Shown in pieces: positions 38,527 through 51,327 of a stretch of DNA of 64,000 nt (positions are counted from its first letter, which is position 1; each line of letters starts with the position of its first letter). This DNA comes from Lichenostomus cassidix (taxonomy: Eukaryota; Chordata; Aves; Passeriformes; Meliphagidae), in contig CM039211.1 in the NCBI GenBank assembly GCA_008360975.2, forward strand, positions 18,634,943-18,698,942. The letters are read 5' to 3'. Made by a program: the position numbers and the translations under genes. The notes beneath the pieces are model-generated. The model did not search any database and was not told the origin of the DNA. It saw only the letters and a list, made by a program, of their open reading frames with translations.

Positions 38527-41500
38527 ACAGAGATATTTAAAGAGTAGTAAAAGAAGAATCTGTGAGCAAGTCAGGAAAGAAACCAGACATATAATATGGA
38601 ATGAAGTGCATGCAGCCAAATGCCAGAAAACCTGAAAGCTGCAGCCAGAAAACCAACTTTTAGGAAGTAAAATCCTTCAAGTGAATGTGATACAACTACT
38701 CAGACTGCTGTTTACTCAAGCCAGGTCAAGTATCTGGTAATGTCCACCAAGATAAAGTACTATATGGACTCTGATTTGCACCTTTTTCTCCAACTGTCAT
38801 GCTTGAAAAATCTCGTGTCTAATGCCCTAATGATCTTTTTTTCTTTATATATATATAATTTTAGGGTCTTGTTCAGCATAATTCCACTTCACAAATACAA
38901 AGTGACAGTTCAAAAAGTGCTTATGCATAAGGTCTGTCGATGTAGTGCTGGTCATTGCCATTTTGAGGTGATATGCTTGATGAACCCAGGCGGGCACAGC
39001 AACAAACTCAGTTCTGCAATCTTCTCTAAATTGTCAGCTTAAGTTAATACTGTAATAAAGAAATAAGTATGAGTCTTCTGCTTATCTGAAGAAACAGTTA
39101 TTCTCATTGCCACATTATCTCATACAAGTTCCTGAGTCAGCAAAGCCAATGTGGAGCTTCCCATTAACTTCACTGGGTCAAGATTAGTGCTTTATCATGT
39201 TTAGCTGAATGAAGTGTAGTGGTACATTAACACACCAATTTCTAATGGGAAAAAAATTAATCAAGCCAATGTAGCAGAAGGCCAGATGAAGATCCTGCCT
39301 GACTCTATAGACAGAAAGTACACTTTGACTACTTTGGCAGAATCCACAACTGTGATATAAAAGACGCTGGATAAACCAAGTAATGCACTTGGTTTTTGAA
39401 AAAACTGTATCTCCAGACAATTAAATGGAAATTTTAGTCTCATTTTTTATGTGCTTCAGGCTCTCACAAAGTACTTGTCATTCTAAAAAATTTAAAATAT
39501 AGGCTGAAAAATTTTTGTTCTGTATGCAAAAATATGCTTAAAATAGACATGGAAACAAAGAAAAAGAACATGAAAACAGACATGTTTCTGTCAGGATTTT
39601 GCATATCTTTTTCCTCAGAAGCACTAATTTCAAAAAACAAGGCTTTAGTTTTTTGTTCTTGTTATTAACTCAATTGAGAATCATCCCACAGAAAAGACAT
39701 TATTAATTTTCAAGTAATTTTCTTTCTTTTTATGTATGACAAAAGGCTGGGTGCTATGCTGAGGAAACACAAGCAGTGAATTTTAATTTATGCAATGAGT
39801 GAAAAATGCATTTTATGATCTTCTCTGCAGAACAGGAAAACTCTTGAAGTACAATTTTTTTTATATTGAAGTCTGGAAAATATTGTTGTATTATCTCAGA
39901 CGGCAAATAATATTATATAATTTTTATGTTCTTTAGGAACAAATTAATTAAAACATTAACATTCCATGATAAACAACTCAACACCTTTTTCTGTACCTAG
40001 TAATACACTAAATAATCCTTCTGTGTTTCTTCGGGTGTTTTTTGCAACCAAGTCCTTTCATGGAGAGTAAAAGAAATCATGTTATAGACTATAGGAATAC
40101 AAGACAGATTGGAACCTCAGAATGCCCAATGGAGGATAATGAGGTCTGTGGCAACCCTGGTTAAGCAGTTTCCAAAAAACTCTGGTGAACCATACTAAAT
40201 TACTTGTTTCAACCAAGTATTTTAGTGCAAAACGCTTTACAATATGAATGGTGGCTACTCACCTAAATCTTTCTGTCCATAATTTCACTTTGCTTTTTCT
40301 TGTCCTAATTTCAGTGGTCATGAAGAACACTATACACCATCTATCTCCCTGAAGCTTCTATTTAGTCTTTGGAGACAGCAAAGGCGCTTTCAACTCTTCT
40401 TTGGCTATTCTGTTATTCCATGGCTGTTCTCTGGAGTCAGGTGGCCAACATCTTCCTTGAATTGCAGTTTTCAGGAAAAAGCAGAAATACCTGGAAGACA
40501 GAAATCTTTATATCTTACAGGTTTTGTAACAGCATGGCAGGTCTGAGTCATGTTCTGCTTGCTATTCATGACAAACTGCAGATTTCCTGCACCACATTCC
40601 TATTTGTGTTGCTGATTATCTGAGCTAACCTTAGAAATTTGCTTCTGTTCTTATTACTCTTCTGTGTATATTAGATTGATTTGTCAAATTATTTTGAATT
40701 CTAAACGTTACTATGGTTCTGGTTTTGAGCCTTAATAGTTTGATACAATCTGCAAAACCAGTAAATGGACTATACATTCTCCAGACTATTGCTAAGGAAA
40801 GCAAAGATGGTTTATATTTGCATTGAGATATGTACTTTATTGAAGCATATATTTATATGTCTGCCTGCAGTTCATGGCAGACTCCCAGTGGAACCCTATT
40901 TATTATATCTCCCTATTGACAATGATCCAAAATAAATCTTTGGTACTATCACTTTATACAAGTTTCATTTAAACAGAGTTTTCCTTCAAACTTCCAGGTG
41001 GGAAGAAAATTTCTGTCCTCGAATGGAGCAGAACTGTAATTTTCCTCAAACAAATACAGAGCTGTTGAATGTGAATCAACTAAGTTGATTCTGTGAATAC
41101 ATTCCCTGAATAGATTAAATCTTCTCTAGCATAAACAGCTGCCAAAAGGGATGGAGGAGAAATAACTAGAGAGGGAAGTGGAAATGGCTCATGCTCCCTT
41201 TCTGTTAAATCCACACTTACACTTTTTATATGATATGTATTCACCTGACACATTCATCAAATATATATTTTGTAAGACAATCTTCATACACTTTATAGTC
41301 CTTAGAAAGAATATTTGGGAACTAGATATATGTGTTGAGAATTCTTACACAGAAATCTACCAGAGTCCAAAGTGTTCCATATGCACTTTTTTGTTTATAG
41401 CCTCTTTCAAAGTGTCTGAGTGTGATATCAACGTAACAGAGCCTTTTGAATTGCCTGCATAGACAGCCATCTATAACAGTCATTATATAGTAGCTCAGAT

Positions 41501-42204
41501 TTATTTACTTTTTCTTGCTAATGACATTCATTCTTTAGGAAAGGAAACAAAAATGTCTGGTGTCCTGAAACCTGCCTGACAATCAAGAAAAGCACAATAT
41601 ACTACTGCAAAGAATAGCAGAGAGAAGAAAAGAGGTCAGAGTTGTCTATCAGATTTTAAGTAAATACTTTCTGAATTGCTGAAGAGCACCACATAACATT
41701 AAGGGACACAAGTGAGGATCAGCTGCATAGTGTTTACTATAGGACTAGGTTTGTATTTCATCAGATGACATATTTTAATTTCATGCTCAAAAAGATGAAA
41801 TCTCTTCCTTGGAAAAAAATCACCCCAAAAAACCAACCAACCAACCCATGAAACTGGCAACAAAAACAACCAAGAATCCCATAACAAATATTTTGTTAAC
41901 AATACACATAAACAGGAACAAAGTTTAGGACAGAAAATTTTCTTACTTCACTTACAGTGTGAAATATGTACAATTTCAGTAGAATGATGTTTTCTTCTGA
42001 GCTACAGTGACCATTTATTCGAGCACCCTTGACTGAGAGAATGCACTAAAAGGCAAAGGCACACCATGGCATCTGAAAACACCTGAAACTAGTGTTTAGG
42101 GGATTTCATGACATTGCGCAAGCTGCTGCTGTGTTCTACATATGTTGATTAAGTCTTTTCCATTTTTTATCTTTTCCCATTTTGCTACCATAGTGTCACT
42201 ATGA
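38527..42204. other. Unique AT-rich non-coding DNA, no gene seen
   Basis: No gene or repeat family is recognised. A short (ccaa)n run lies near 41830-41846. Open frames reach 100 codons (38740-39042, +) without domain features. Confidence 0.5.
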
Positions 42205-43022
42205 TGTGGCAGGGTCCGGGGGGGCTGCAGGAGACGCCTCCCCCCTGGAACGGTGTCGCTGTTGAGCAGCTAGCAGAGCAATGAAAGCACCAGTTCTCAG
42301 TGGCAAGAAGGAATGACCTTTGCTGTTTTGATTTCATCACATATATAGAGTTCTCAAAAGTCACCCAGACTGGTCAGTCAGAAGCCTTCCCCTAGGCCTG
42401 ATTGGCCAGGCCTGCACTGCCCAAGTTCTGGGACACTGTTCCAATAACATCCAAACTTTATCTTTATTTATAAAACACAAGAAGAATTCTCGTGGGAAAA
42501 ACCTGTGCTAGCCACAGAACAGGGTCCCTGGTCCGCGTAATTCCACCAGATTCGGGGCGGGCAGTCCCCGGTGTCCACTCAGCATGGCGTGAGTCCCGTA
42601 GCCACAGAGATTCAGCAGGAAACAAAGTAAGATGAAGAAACGAACTGGAATCCATCTCTGTTCTGCCAGGGAGGTTTATTTGGGGTAAGGGGAAAAGGGT
42701 TACGGGGGAGGAGAAGGGAGAAGGAAGGCAGGTGAGGTGTCAGGGGCTGCCAGCTCAGAGAGGAAGACCTCTCTCTGATGCAGACACTGGCTTATAAGGG
42801 GAAAGGAAAGGGGGCTGGGGCTGGCTCTCTAAGAGCCAGTCCCTGGAGGAGGAAGGGAAGATTGGCAAAAAGGTACACATCAATAGATTTCAGGCACAGC
42901 AGAATGCATATTTCAAAATGAACCAATAGCATACAGAGCAGGGAAACAAAGGAAGCCACATGGAGATCTGAAAATTGCATTACTACATCACTGTGCATCT
43001 CAGAAAGGTAAATTTTCACACA
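42205..43022 (-). mobile_element. GC-rich LTR of an endogenous retrovirus (class uncertain)
   Basis: A block of about 818 bp, clearly GC-richer than its surroundings. Read on the - strand it starts tgtgtgaaaattt (43022) and ends ccctgccaca (42205), so it has TGTG...CACA termini. A TATA box (ttataag, about 42792-42798) is followed by an AATAAA signal (42675-42680) about 115 bp further on. This is LTR spacing and sets the orientation. A second AATAAA (42463-42468) and a tatatat box (about 42341-42347) lie further along. The 63-codon open frame inside (42464-42655, -) has no retroviral domain. I see no duplicated target site and no gag, pol or env. It is either one long solo LTR or an LTR plus leader remnant. 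The family was not identified. Confidence 0.65.
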
Positions 43023-46000
43023 GCCTCGTACTCAAGATCAGACAGAAGCAACACTGCTGCTTTGAGAGACTGGTTGTTGAAGCTGGCATTTAACTGACTC
43101 TCGACTTCAAAAGTTTTAGTTTAGTAACTTTTTGTTTCCTGCACTCTTTGTCATTTTTTTGAAAGACTACTTAGTATAAGAAATGAGTGGAGCTATACCA
43201 TCTATACACCCTGAATATCAACTTTACATTTCAAATACATTTAATTCTGCTGTTTCAGGGTCCTTTCCTGTGAATGAACTGAGTTAACATGCCTATATTT
43301 CATGCAGAAATACACTGCAGCATTTATAAAAATAGTAAGGATTTGACCCAGAGGAAAGCATCTTCCAAGACTGTCTGTTGAATATGCAGGGTTTGATATT
43401 TTTCTCTGATTGTTTTTTTATTTCTCCGTTTTCAGTGGGAGTTGGTTGGTATTCCAGATCATAATAATCAGAACATTTCATTAGTGTCATAGCTGACATG
43501 TGCTCTAGTGGAACAGTAGGAGAGAATGCAAACTGAATGCAAACTGAGATAGAGTTCAGAAAATGATTAGATATTAAATTGTGAAGGTGTTTAGAATGTT
43601 TCTGTAGCTCCTACATAACTGATTTCTCCTTAAGAAGCAAAAAGGCAAAAAACAAGCCATGGAATTCAGGGTGTGAGGAGAAAAATCTGGAAAAAAACTC
43701 ACAAACTTTGTGGATACCTAGAGAACAATCAATTAATGAACTCCTAGATACATGTCATCACCCAGACCTGCTTGGTCAAGGCAGTGGAAAATACTTTCTT
43801 TATTAATATCATCATGAACCTGAGAATATTTAGTTAAGTGACAGAGAATTTTACAGCTGACAAAGGACTGATATATTGAGTGGAGTATTAGAAAGAAATT
43901 TATACTGTATCCTTATAAAAAAATGTGACTGCTTTAAGATAGTGACAACATCCTGTCTCTTTTATTAAGGCTAAATCTATTCACTATATAAAATAAATCC
44001 TTCGTTTGTATAAATGGTGCTTACAGAAAACATACCTTTTTGGTAAGTGAAAACATAGTGTGTGCTGAAACACAATTTTCTGATACAGCACATGTAGTTC
44101 AAAACAGCCTAGGTCATCTGGTTTAATAGATCAAGAACAGATTATCCATGATTGACTTAATATCACTCATACTGTATTAACTCTAATTGACTAAAACTAG
44201 CCTCAACTGCATTTTTTATATTGTAATCAAGTTTAGTTCAGGAATTCTTTGTCTGGAATAATTAATTGTATATGTCAAACCATGCCTTGCAAAAAAAGAT
44301 ATTCTTCAGTATGTTTTTACTGATCTTCCTTCTATTCTGCTTTTATTGATTATATAACATAAATTTCATAAAGAGTAGATTGGTTATGATTTCTTTGATT
44401 ACCCTTGAAATTTTCAAACAATTGAGAAAAACTACATATAGTAGTTTTTTTTTTTTTTCCAGCATATAATTTGGCTTTTATATGAAAAAATAGAACATCT
44501 ATTCACTTTCCTGCATTACATGTTAATGGAAATGACAATTTTGTTACAAGGCATGTGCCTTCTTATATGACTTAGGGTCTCATAATTCTTTAGAGCAGAC
44601 AAGAGAATGTGGTTTTGAATGAGAAATCCACTTTAAATGATGAGTTAATAAACAAAGCATGTGTCAATAGCTAGAAAAGTAACAACTGGGGGAAGGGAAG
44701 GTAGAAGGAAGTTGTCTATCTGTCAAGTCATAATTTTGAATTTTTAATCCATGTTCTTACCAGGCTTTGATCAGAATCAGCCAGAATTCCCTGCTGCATA
44801 ATGGCTTGTGCCCATATAGAGCATGCAGAAAACTTAATTTGTCTCATCAAAGAAATAGGGACACAAAAGCATCAACCTGCTAACATTATTTTTAATCTCC
44901 ATTACTATCTGTAATTGAGGTATAGAAGATACTTAGAAGACAGAATTCACAAGTGTTGTATTAAGTAATAATAATCTCTCTATATATATATATATATAGA
45001 TGCATATGAGTGCAGATTGACTAATCTTTGCATTCATATTACTTCAAATTATGATATTTCAGCATTAAGAGTGCTTTGTTGTTATTTCATACTCTTGGTC
45101 TTTTGAAGGGAGATGATTTCTAGTTATAGCTTGTGTTAATTTTGAAGGTAATCAGCTTACCAATTTACCATCAAATCAAAACACCTGCTCTTCATCCATT
45201 TAATATGCCTTAGGAGGGATATTTCAGTTGCATAAAAAAGGAAAACCATCCCAACACAATCTTACAGTTGGTTTTTCTGTTTAAAACCCCAAAAGCTCAG
45301 TCCAGAAATATAGTTACCACAGAACTCAAGTCAAGTAATTAAATATAAAGTTTCCATAAATTATTTTAACATTGCTTAAAATAATTTTTATTCAGAAAAG
45401 GTCAGAGGTCAGACTTTGCTTTGAAATGGATGTATCTTATTCTCAAAAAGAAGTACCATGCAATATTTGGGAATGAGTCAAATGATGCTTTCAGAGCAGA
45501 AACACAGTTATTTATGTTATTTATCTTTTCTATTTAGTAGCTCACCCAGATAAATACATACATTCACATATGTCTCACTTCCCTGACACGTCTGGAGAAT
45601 TTTAATACTGGAATGAAAATTCACTTCTGATTGAGTCCAACATTTTTCTTTTTGCCACTTTTTTTGCATGGCACAGAACAGAGAAAATAAACGCTTTTGC
45701 ACAGCATTTTGGAATCTGATAGAGATTGATAGCTTCTGCAGAGAGACATCAGATAAGGGAAGTAGAGTTAGAAAACCAACACATGAGGAGAGCTGCCTAG
45801 CAGCTATGAAATCAAAACTGCTGCAATAAGCTAATGCTAGGACAAGGAGAATTTTAATAAAAACATGGACATGTAGTATTGCTTCACTATACCATATAAG
45901 CATTACACAGGAACCCTCAGCACCTTGCATATTCTACAACGTAAAAGGAATTGTCAGTAATGAGAATACAGCTAGAGCTTTTACACATAGACAGATGGAA

Positions 46001-49000
46001 ACCCCCCTGTTGTTTACCCAGTTCTCACTCATGAGATACCTTGTCCAAAACTAATAGACCTCCTGTAATATTTCTGCTGATTTCAAAATCTTCTACATCA
46101 ACTCCCAGATCACCTACCTAAACCCTCTTTTTGGAGCTCATGTAAACCTTGCAAATAAATAGTCACAGTTATTGTCTAGTCCTATTCTATGGTTTCTTCT
46201 CAGTAATGCTTTAATTAAGTAAAAAAAACTTTGTTCCTACTCATTAGAAAGGCAGGGTGGGGAGGGAATGAAAGAACTGGTAGTAAAATCCATAATTTTT
46301 TCACTAGTCATGTGGTTGAGGAATGTTTGAATACAATAGATGGATTTCAAACTTTAGGGAAATTTTATTTAGAATGCATTATTGTTTAATTGTACTGTAT
46401 TAAAACTGTTTACTGTTTGTCTCATTTTCAGATCATAAAAACTAGGCTATAAGCTTCTTTTTCTTTTTCATCTGAGAAGGAAGCCATTACAGATGGTAAG
46501 CTGTGAAAGTACAAGGGGAGAAGTGAAAACCTCACCTGACTGGGGATTCCATTTATATTTATGGCATTGAGATAGAGATGTTTTATGACAAAATTGGTTC
46601 AATTTTAAAGTGTGAAAAGTTTCAAAAGAGCAGCTGAAGGGATTGTTGGGATTTAGCAGCAGGAAAACACATGGAAGAACTACGACTTTATAATGTATCC
46701 AAAAAAACAAAAAAGTTAAAGAAAAATAAAATTGCAGTTTTCATGTTCTTATTCCTTCTGCTCAGATGTTCTTGTCTCATACTATCTACCTGATCTTTCC
46801 TGCTGATGAGTTGACACCCTCTTGTCTTCCTTTGAAATTCCTCTTTCCAATATCTTTGGCATCCATCTGCTCTCATTTGCTTTTGACTTGACATCTGAAG
46901 GGCTTTGTACTTTCAGAAGGTCAATGCTATTAATGGCTGAGCCTCTGTACCTTCATGGATCTTCTCTTTCACCAATATCAGAATGAAATTTTCTGTCTCC
47001 CTGCAAGTGATGTTTATTCCTTCTCACATATCAACTTTGATGATATTCAAGTTTTTCATGCAAACAAATTCGCAGTTTAACCTCTCTCAAATTGCTTTCT
47101 ATAAATTATTGCTCATTTTTACATAGAAATTAATCAACTCTGCTTATTTTCCTTCTAAATTGTCATGATATGTAAGAGGTAAGCTCAATACATTTGTTAT
47201 GAGGTAGGCAGTAAACATGTACAAAACACACATCCCTGAAAGGGGTCAATAATCTCTCTATGGTTAGTGTTTGCCTTCAGATTCAGTAAATTTTGGAGTA
47301 TAAAAAAAGTCTTTGGAAGATTATGAGCTGTTTTTAGGCGGGGGTTCTTCAGCTGAGTTCTGTGTCTGAGTCTCATTTTCAGAGCACCACCCAAACACTC
47401 CTTGAATCCCACTACTTTGGAGTGGGTCAGCAAAGTAATTTCCTAAGAGGGGAAAAATTCTAAAATGCAGATGGAAATATGGATGCCTCGCAGGCAGACT
47501 GCCCAAATCATGCATTTAACTTTAGTTTTGCATATTGGAAGAAAAAGATGGGCTTTAAGCTCTCCTGTAAACCTCAGGAGCTGATTGCAAATGACAATGG
47601 AAAAGGAGCCATTTCAGTAAAGGTAGGTGAGCAGTATTGACAAATGCATTTCAGGTCACTGTCACCAAGTGGCATTTCAGCTGTGGTGGAGCAGAGCATG
47701 GCCAAGGGTGTCAGCACCACATGGTATACAAATGACAGATGGAGCAATGATGCTCTATGAAATCCTCTTAAATCAGCATATTGTCAGATACTCTTAATTG
47801 GGCTTTTTTAGCCTAATCTGCCCCTCTTTCGGCAGACTCAAAGTCTACTCTGAAATTTAGTCTGATTTCTGGGTTGTATGGGTAAATAATATGCAATGGC
47901 AGACTTACTGCTCAGTTCTTTCCAGTGATGAGAGGGCTGCAATTGGCAGAATTTGAAGCTTACCAGAAGGTACTCCCTAGTTCAAAACCTGCCAAGAAAT
48001 GTGCCAAGGTGAAAAGCCTCAATTTCAAAAACAAGGTTTTTTTCAAGTGTGTCACTGGTGCTTTCTTCATGATACAAATTTTCTTTCTGCCCCAGAAAGT
48101 CATTAGAATGCATTCAAAAAGCTCAAGACAAATAGTGTTTACAGGTACAAGATAGTGCTGAGGAGGGGCTGGAATTAATACTGGCAAAACAGGATATTTG
48201 GTAGGTCTGGCATGAACCACGCCGATTTCTGATGTGAACCAAATATCAAATTTACTTCCTAAGGTGTACAATGTTCTCAGAAACCTCTAAGACCAGGTAG
48301 AGCAGGAGTATGATGACAGGGGAAAGAATCTGGGCAGAAGAAGCAGAAAGAAGGGTTGAGAGGAAGAATATGTCTGCCAGCATTTGAGATGAAAATATGA
48401 CATCAATAAAAGATCCAGTGCTCAGTCTGGGGAAATGAAAAGAAATGGAAAACTTACTTCTAATTTCTCAGAAGATATGATCAACTGTGGTTACTTAGAT
48501 ATGGATGTTGATGAATTTGATATTTTAAAAAATCTTTTCTGGATCTCCTTGCAGGGCTTGTACAGCTGACAGCAGATCCAGCATGCCAATGGACCTGGAG
48601 TCTGAGCATCACTGAAACCAAATCTTTATTTTTCAACAACATCCAGCTATCTCTGTGTGGGAAATGCTGGTAGCTTGCTATAATACCCCAGGGAGCAAGA
48701 TCCAAGAACTTTTGATGATCATTCTGCTTCAAACCTTTTATTTTTCACTGAGAACTGTCAGGGCTGAAAATTGAATTCTCAGCTGAAGTCCACAAATATT
48801 GACTGTAGACTTGGTTTGCCAACATAAACCAAACCAGATTGTTACAGCAGATTTAAGATGTTCTCTTTTATAGCACTCATTGCAAGTATCTGACTTAAAA
48901 TATCAAAGCACTTAACAGTTTGGAGATATGCATGCACAGAAATAGAGTGTACTATATGTACTTTTTACAGTTAATAAATCCTTATAATATTGCATTTGCA

Positions 49001-50043
49001 CAATATGTTTCTATATTTTAATTTTGGATTAGTAAATTTTCATTACAAGATACTTCTTTTTGCTATAGTTGAAAACACAAGGTTACAGACTTAAAACTGA
49101 ACTTAGAAAAATCTATTGTATGAATCCTATCATAACACAGTTGCAGCTAACTTGGGTCAGAATTTCTCTTGGAAAGCAGTTGGAAAATAAGTATAAACTT
49201 TTCACAGTCCACTTAAAACTTTATAAAGTGTTCTACACTGCACAGCATAGTATGTTAGGCCTTTTAAACTAGTTTTCTGTTCTGTTTTATTGTTTGGCCA
49301 TATGTTTTGGGTCAACACTACAGCCCCATGTAGTTGATTTTACTTTTTAATAAAGTTGAGAATGTAGATTTTATTTGTCCACTCGTAAAATGGGTTGTAT
49401 AAACATGCTATATGCACAACTGACTTACAATTATTCTTTTGAAGCTCAGTGTGGAACACAGTAACTACACTGTCATCATTATGCACTTTGTGTTGATCCA
49501 AAGCCATTCAGAAGGTCATTTCAAATGTTGTCTCCCACTGTGCTAAACATACCTCACTGAAAAATAATCTTTGATTCCCACCACTTCTGAGAAGGTGTCT
49601 GCTTTAGACTTCACTGAGTTACCATGTCATGGACATGTAAAAATGTGCCCTTGAGAATGCCTATTTCCCTGCCTAGCCTATTTTGATACATTAACTCCTC
49701 TGTAACAGGAGTTTGGAATTGAGCTGTGTATGCAAGGAAAGTTCAAACCTCCTAAACATGAACCAAAGTAACAAAATTCTACTGTTCAACCTCTCTTTAG
49801 CTTCATTCAAAAATTATTGTCCTAGAAGCAGATTTTGGCCACAGGGTTCAGTCCAATCCATTGACCACTACATCAATGCCTAAACTCTCGTTTGTGCCCT
49901 GGATTCTGTACCAGTTGATAAAGTTCCAAATTAAAGTCAATTGGTGAAATCTGTTTTGCCATGGGTGGGGTCTCAGTGAAATTCACTTCCAGCTGGCTGA
50001 GATCATTAGCTCTGATAGCATTCCAGACATATTGAACTATGCT
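43023..50043. other. Unique AT-rich non-coding DNA, no gene seen
   Basis: About 7 kb without a recognisable gene or repeat family, apart from a (TA)9 run and a small duplication of aatgcaaactg at about 43527-43548. Open frames reach 137 codons (45517-45930, -); that frame begins with a hydrophobic patch but has no family features and no splice context. A T run lies near 44446-44458. Confidence 0.5.
44981..44998. repeat. (TA)9 dinucleotide microsatellite
   Basis: Nine perfect ta units follow a short ctctc stretch. Likely to vary in length between individuals. Confidence 0.9.
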
Positions 50044-50070
50044 CTCTTTACTCTCTTTACTCTCTTTACT
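50044..50070 (+). repeat. 9-bp tandem repeat (ctctttact x3)
   Basis: Three perfect copies of ctctttact in a row, with a partial match on either side. A minisatellite seed with no coding meaning. Confidence 0.9.
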
Positions 50071-50801
50071 CAGAACTCAGTACTCTGCAAACCTACGGAC
50101 TTTTATTCTGTATCTGTTCTCACAGACTTCTGATTACTCTTGCAAAGGCAAATTTGTAACTCCAGGCAAGATGATCCAACAAGATAATTGCTGCTTTTCA
50201 GAACTTTTGGATGATTAAGGGTTACAAATTTAAGGTTTCAAAAATACAAGAGAAGTTAAGTAGAAAAACACTTGGTGATTATGCAAGAGTGATAAAGCAG
50301 CTTTGATGGGCACCCTGTGTCTAGCCAGGGAAAACACACTACAGTACTTTTTGACACCCAATATGGGGCTTAGGGAATTTGAGATAAGTACAGTAACTGG
50401 GAAATGTAAAGGTCAAAACATGGATGGAACACTGTTAGAGAGCAAATTGACAGTGGGAAATTTTGGCTTTTGGAATTTTGAAGGGATGAGGAGCGGGTTT
50501 GTGCAAATTGTCTGCTTTTATTCAGCATTATGATGGTGTTATTTTGATTTTGATGTGGCAAATTCTTTTTTTGTTGATTGTGCAGATTGTGCAATAAATA
50601 TGGCTTTAATGATAAATGTTAAGTATATGATTCAAAGAGGCTAGACATGGAGTACATTGGGTTTGCATGGCAACGTTTCAGTGGCAGAAGAGTTGTGGGG
50701 GTGATTTGTATGAGAAGCTGCAAGAAGCTTCCCATGTGTCCCATAAAACCAGTACCAGACAACTCCAAGGTGGATCACACTAATTTTTTATTTTTATCAA
50801 G
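50071..50801. other. Unique non-coding DNA, nothing recognised
   Basis: No gene or repeat family is recognised. Short open frames on both strands near 50303-50594 are featureless. Confidence 0.5.
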
Positions 50802-51327
50802 CAATCACAGAATAGCTAAAAGTGACCTTGCTCAACCCATGTACAATGAGCAGGAACATCTTCAACTAGCCCGTGCTTCTCAGAATCCCATTTGACCTGA
50901 CCTTGAAAAGACAGGACACCTACCACCTCTTTGAAAAACCCATTCCAATGTTTCACCACTCTAATTTAAAAAAGTTCTTCCTTTTATTTAGTCAAAATCT
51001 CCTATCTTGTACCTTAAAAACATTTCCCCTTGTCCTAATGCTTCAGGCCCTGTTAAAAAGTCTGTTCCCATCTTTCTTTCTAGCCCCTTTTTAGGCTTGA
51101 GCAGCCACAAAAGGACATGTCTGGTGCCTTCTGTTGTCTGAACAACCACAGCTCTCTTGGACATTTCTCATAGGAGAGGTGTTTCTGATCATTTTCATGA
51201 CCCTTCTCTGGACGTGATTCAATATGTTCATGTTTCATGACGAGGACCTCAGAACAGGACACAGGACTCCAGGTGATGTCTCACCAGAGTGGAGTAGAGG
51301 GGGAGATTCATGTCCTTCTGCTATGGA
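50802..51327 (-). mobile_element. CR1 LINE 3' region, - strand
   Basis: Read on + it is the reverse complement of a CR1 3' region. It begins at the CR1 terminus (caatcacagaatagct), then carries ttccaatgtttcaccactc, ccccttgtcctaatgcttc, tagcccctttttaggct, the gaacaaccacagctctctt block, cataggagaggtg, and near the far end tccaggtgatgtctcacc and ggagtagagggggaga. The order matches CR1 from its 3' end into the C-terminal ORF2 region. It is diverged and 5'-truncated. The short open frames overlapping it are shadows. Confidence 0.9.

Noticed and set aside
45517..45930. 137-codon open frame on the - strand with a hydrophobic N-terminal part
   Set aside because: No family features, and the composition matches its flanks. 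The hydrophobic patch reflects T-rich DNA; nothing supports transcription.
50044..50070. CRISPR-like direct repeats
   Set aside because: The copies are directly adjacent with no spacers, in a vertebrate genome; this is a simple tandem repeat.
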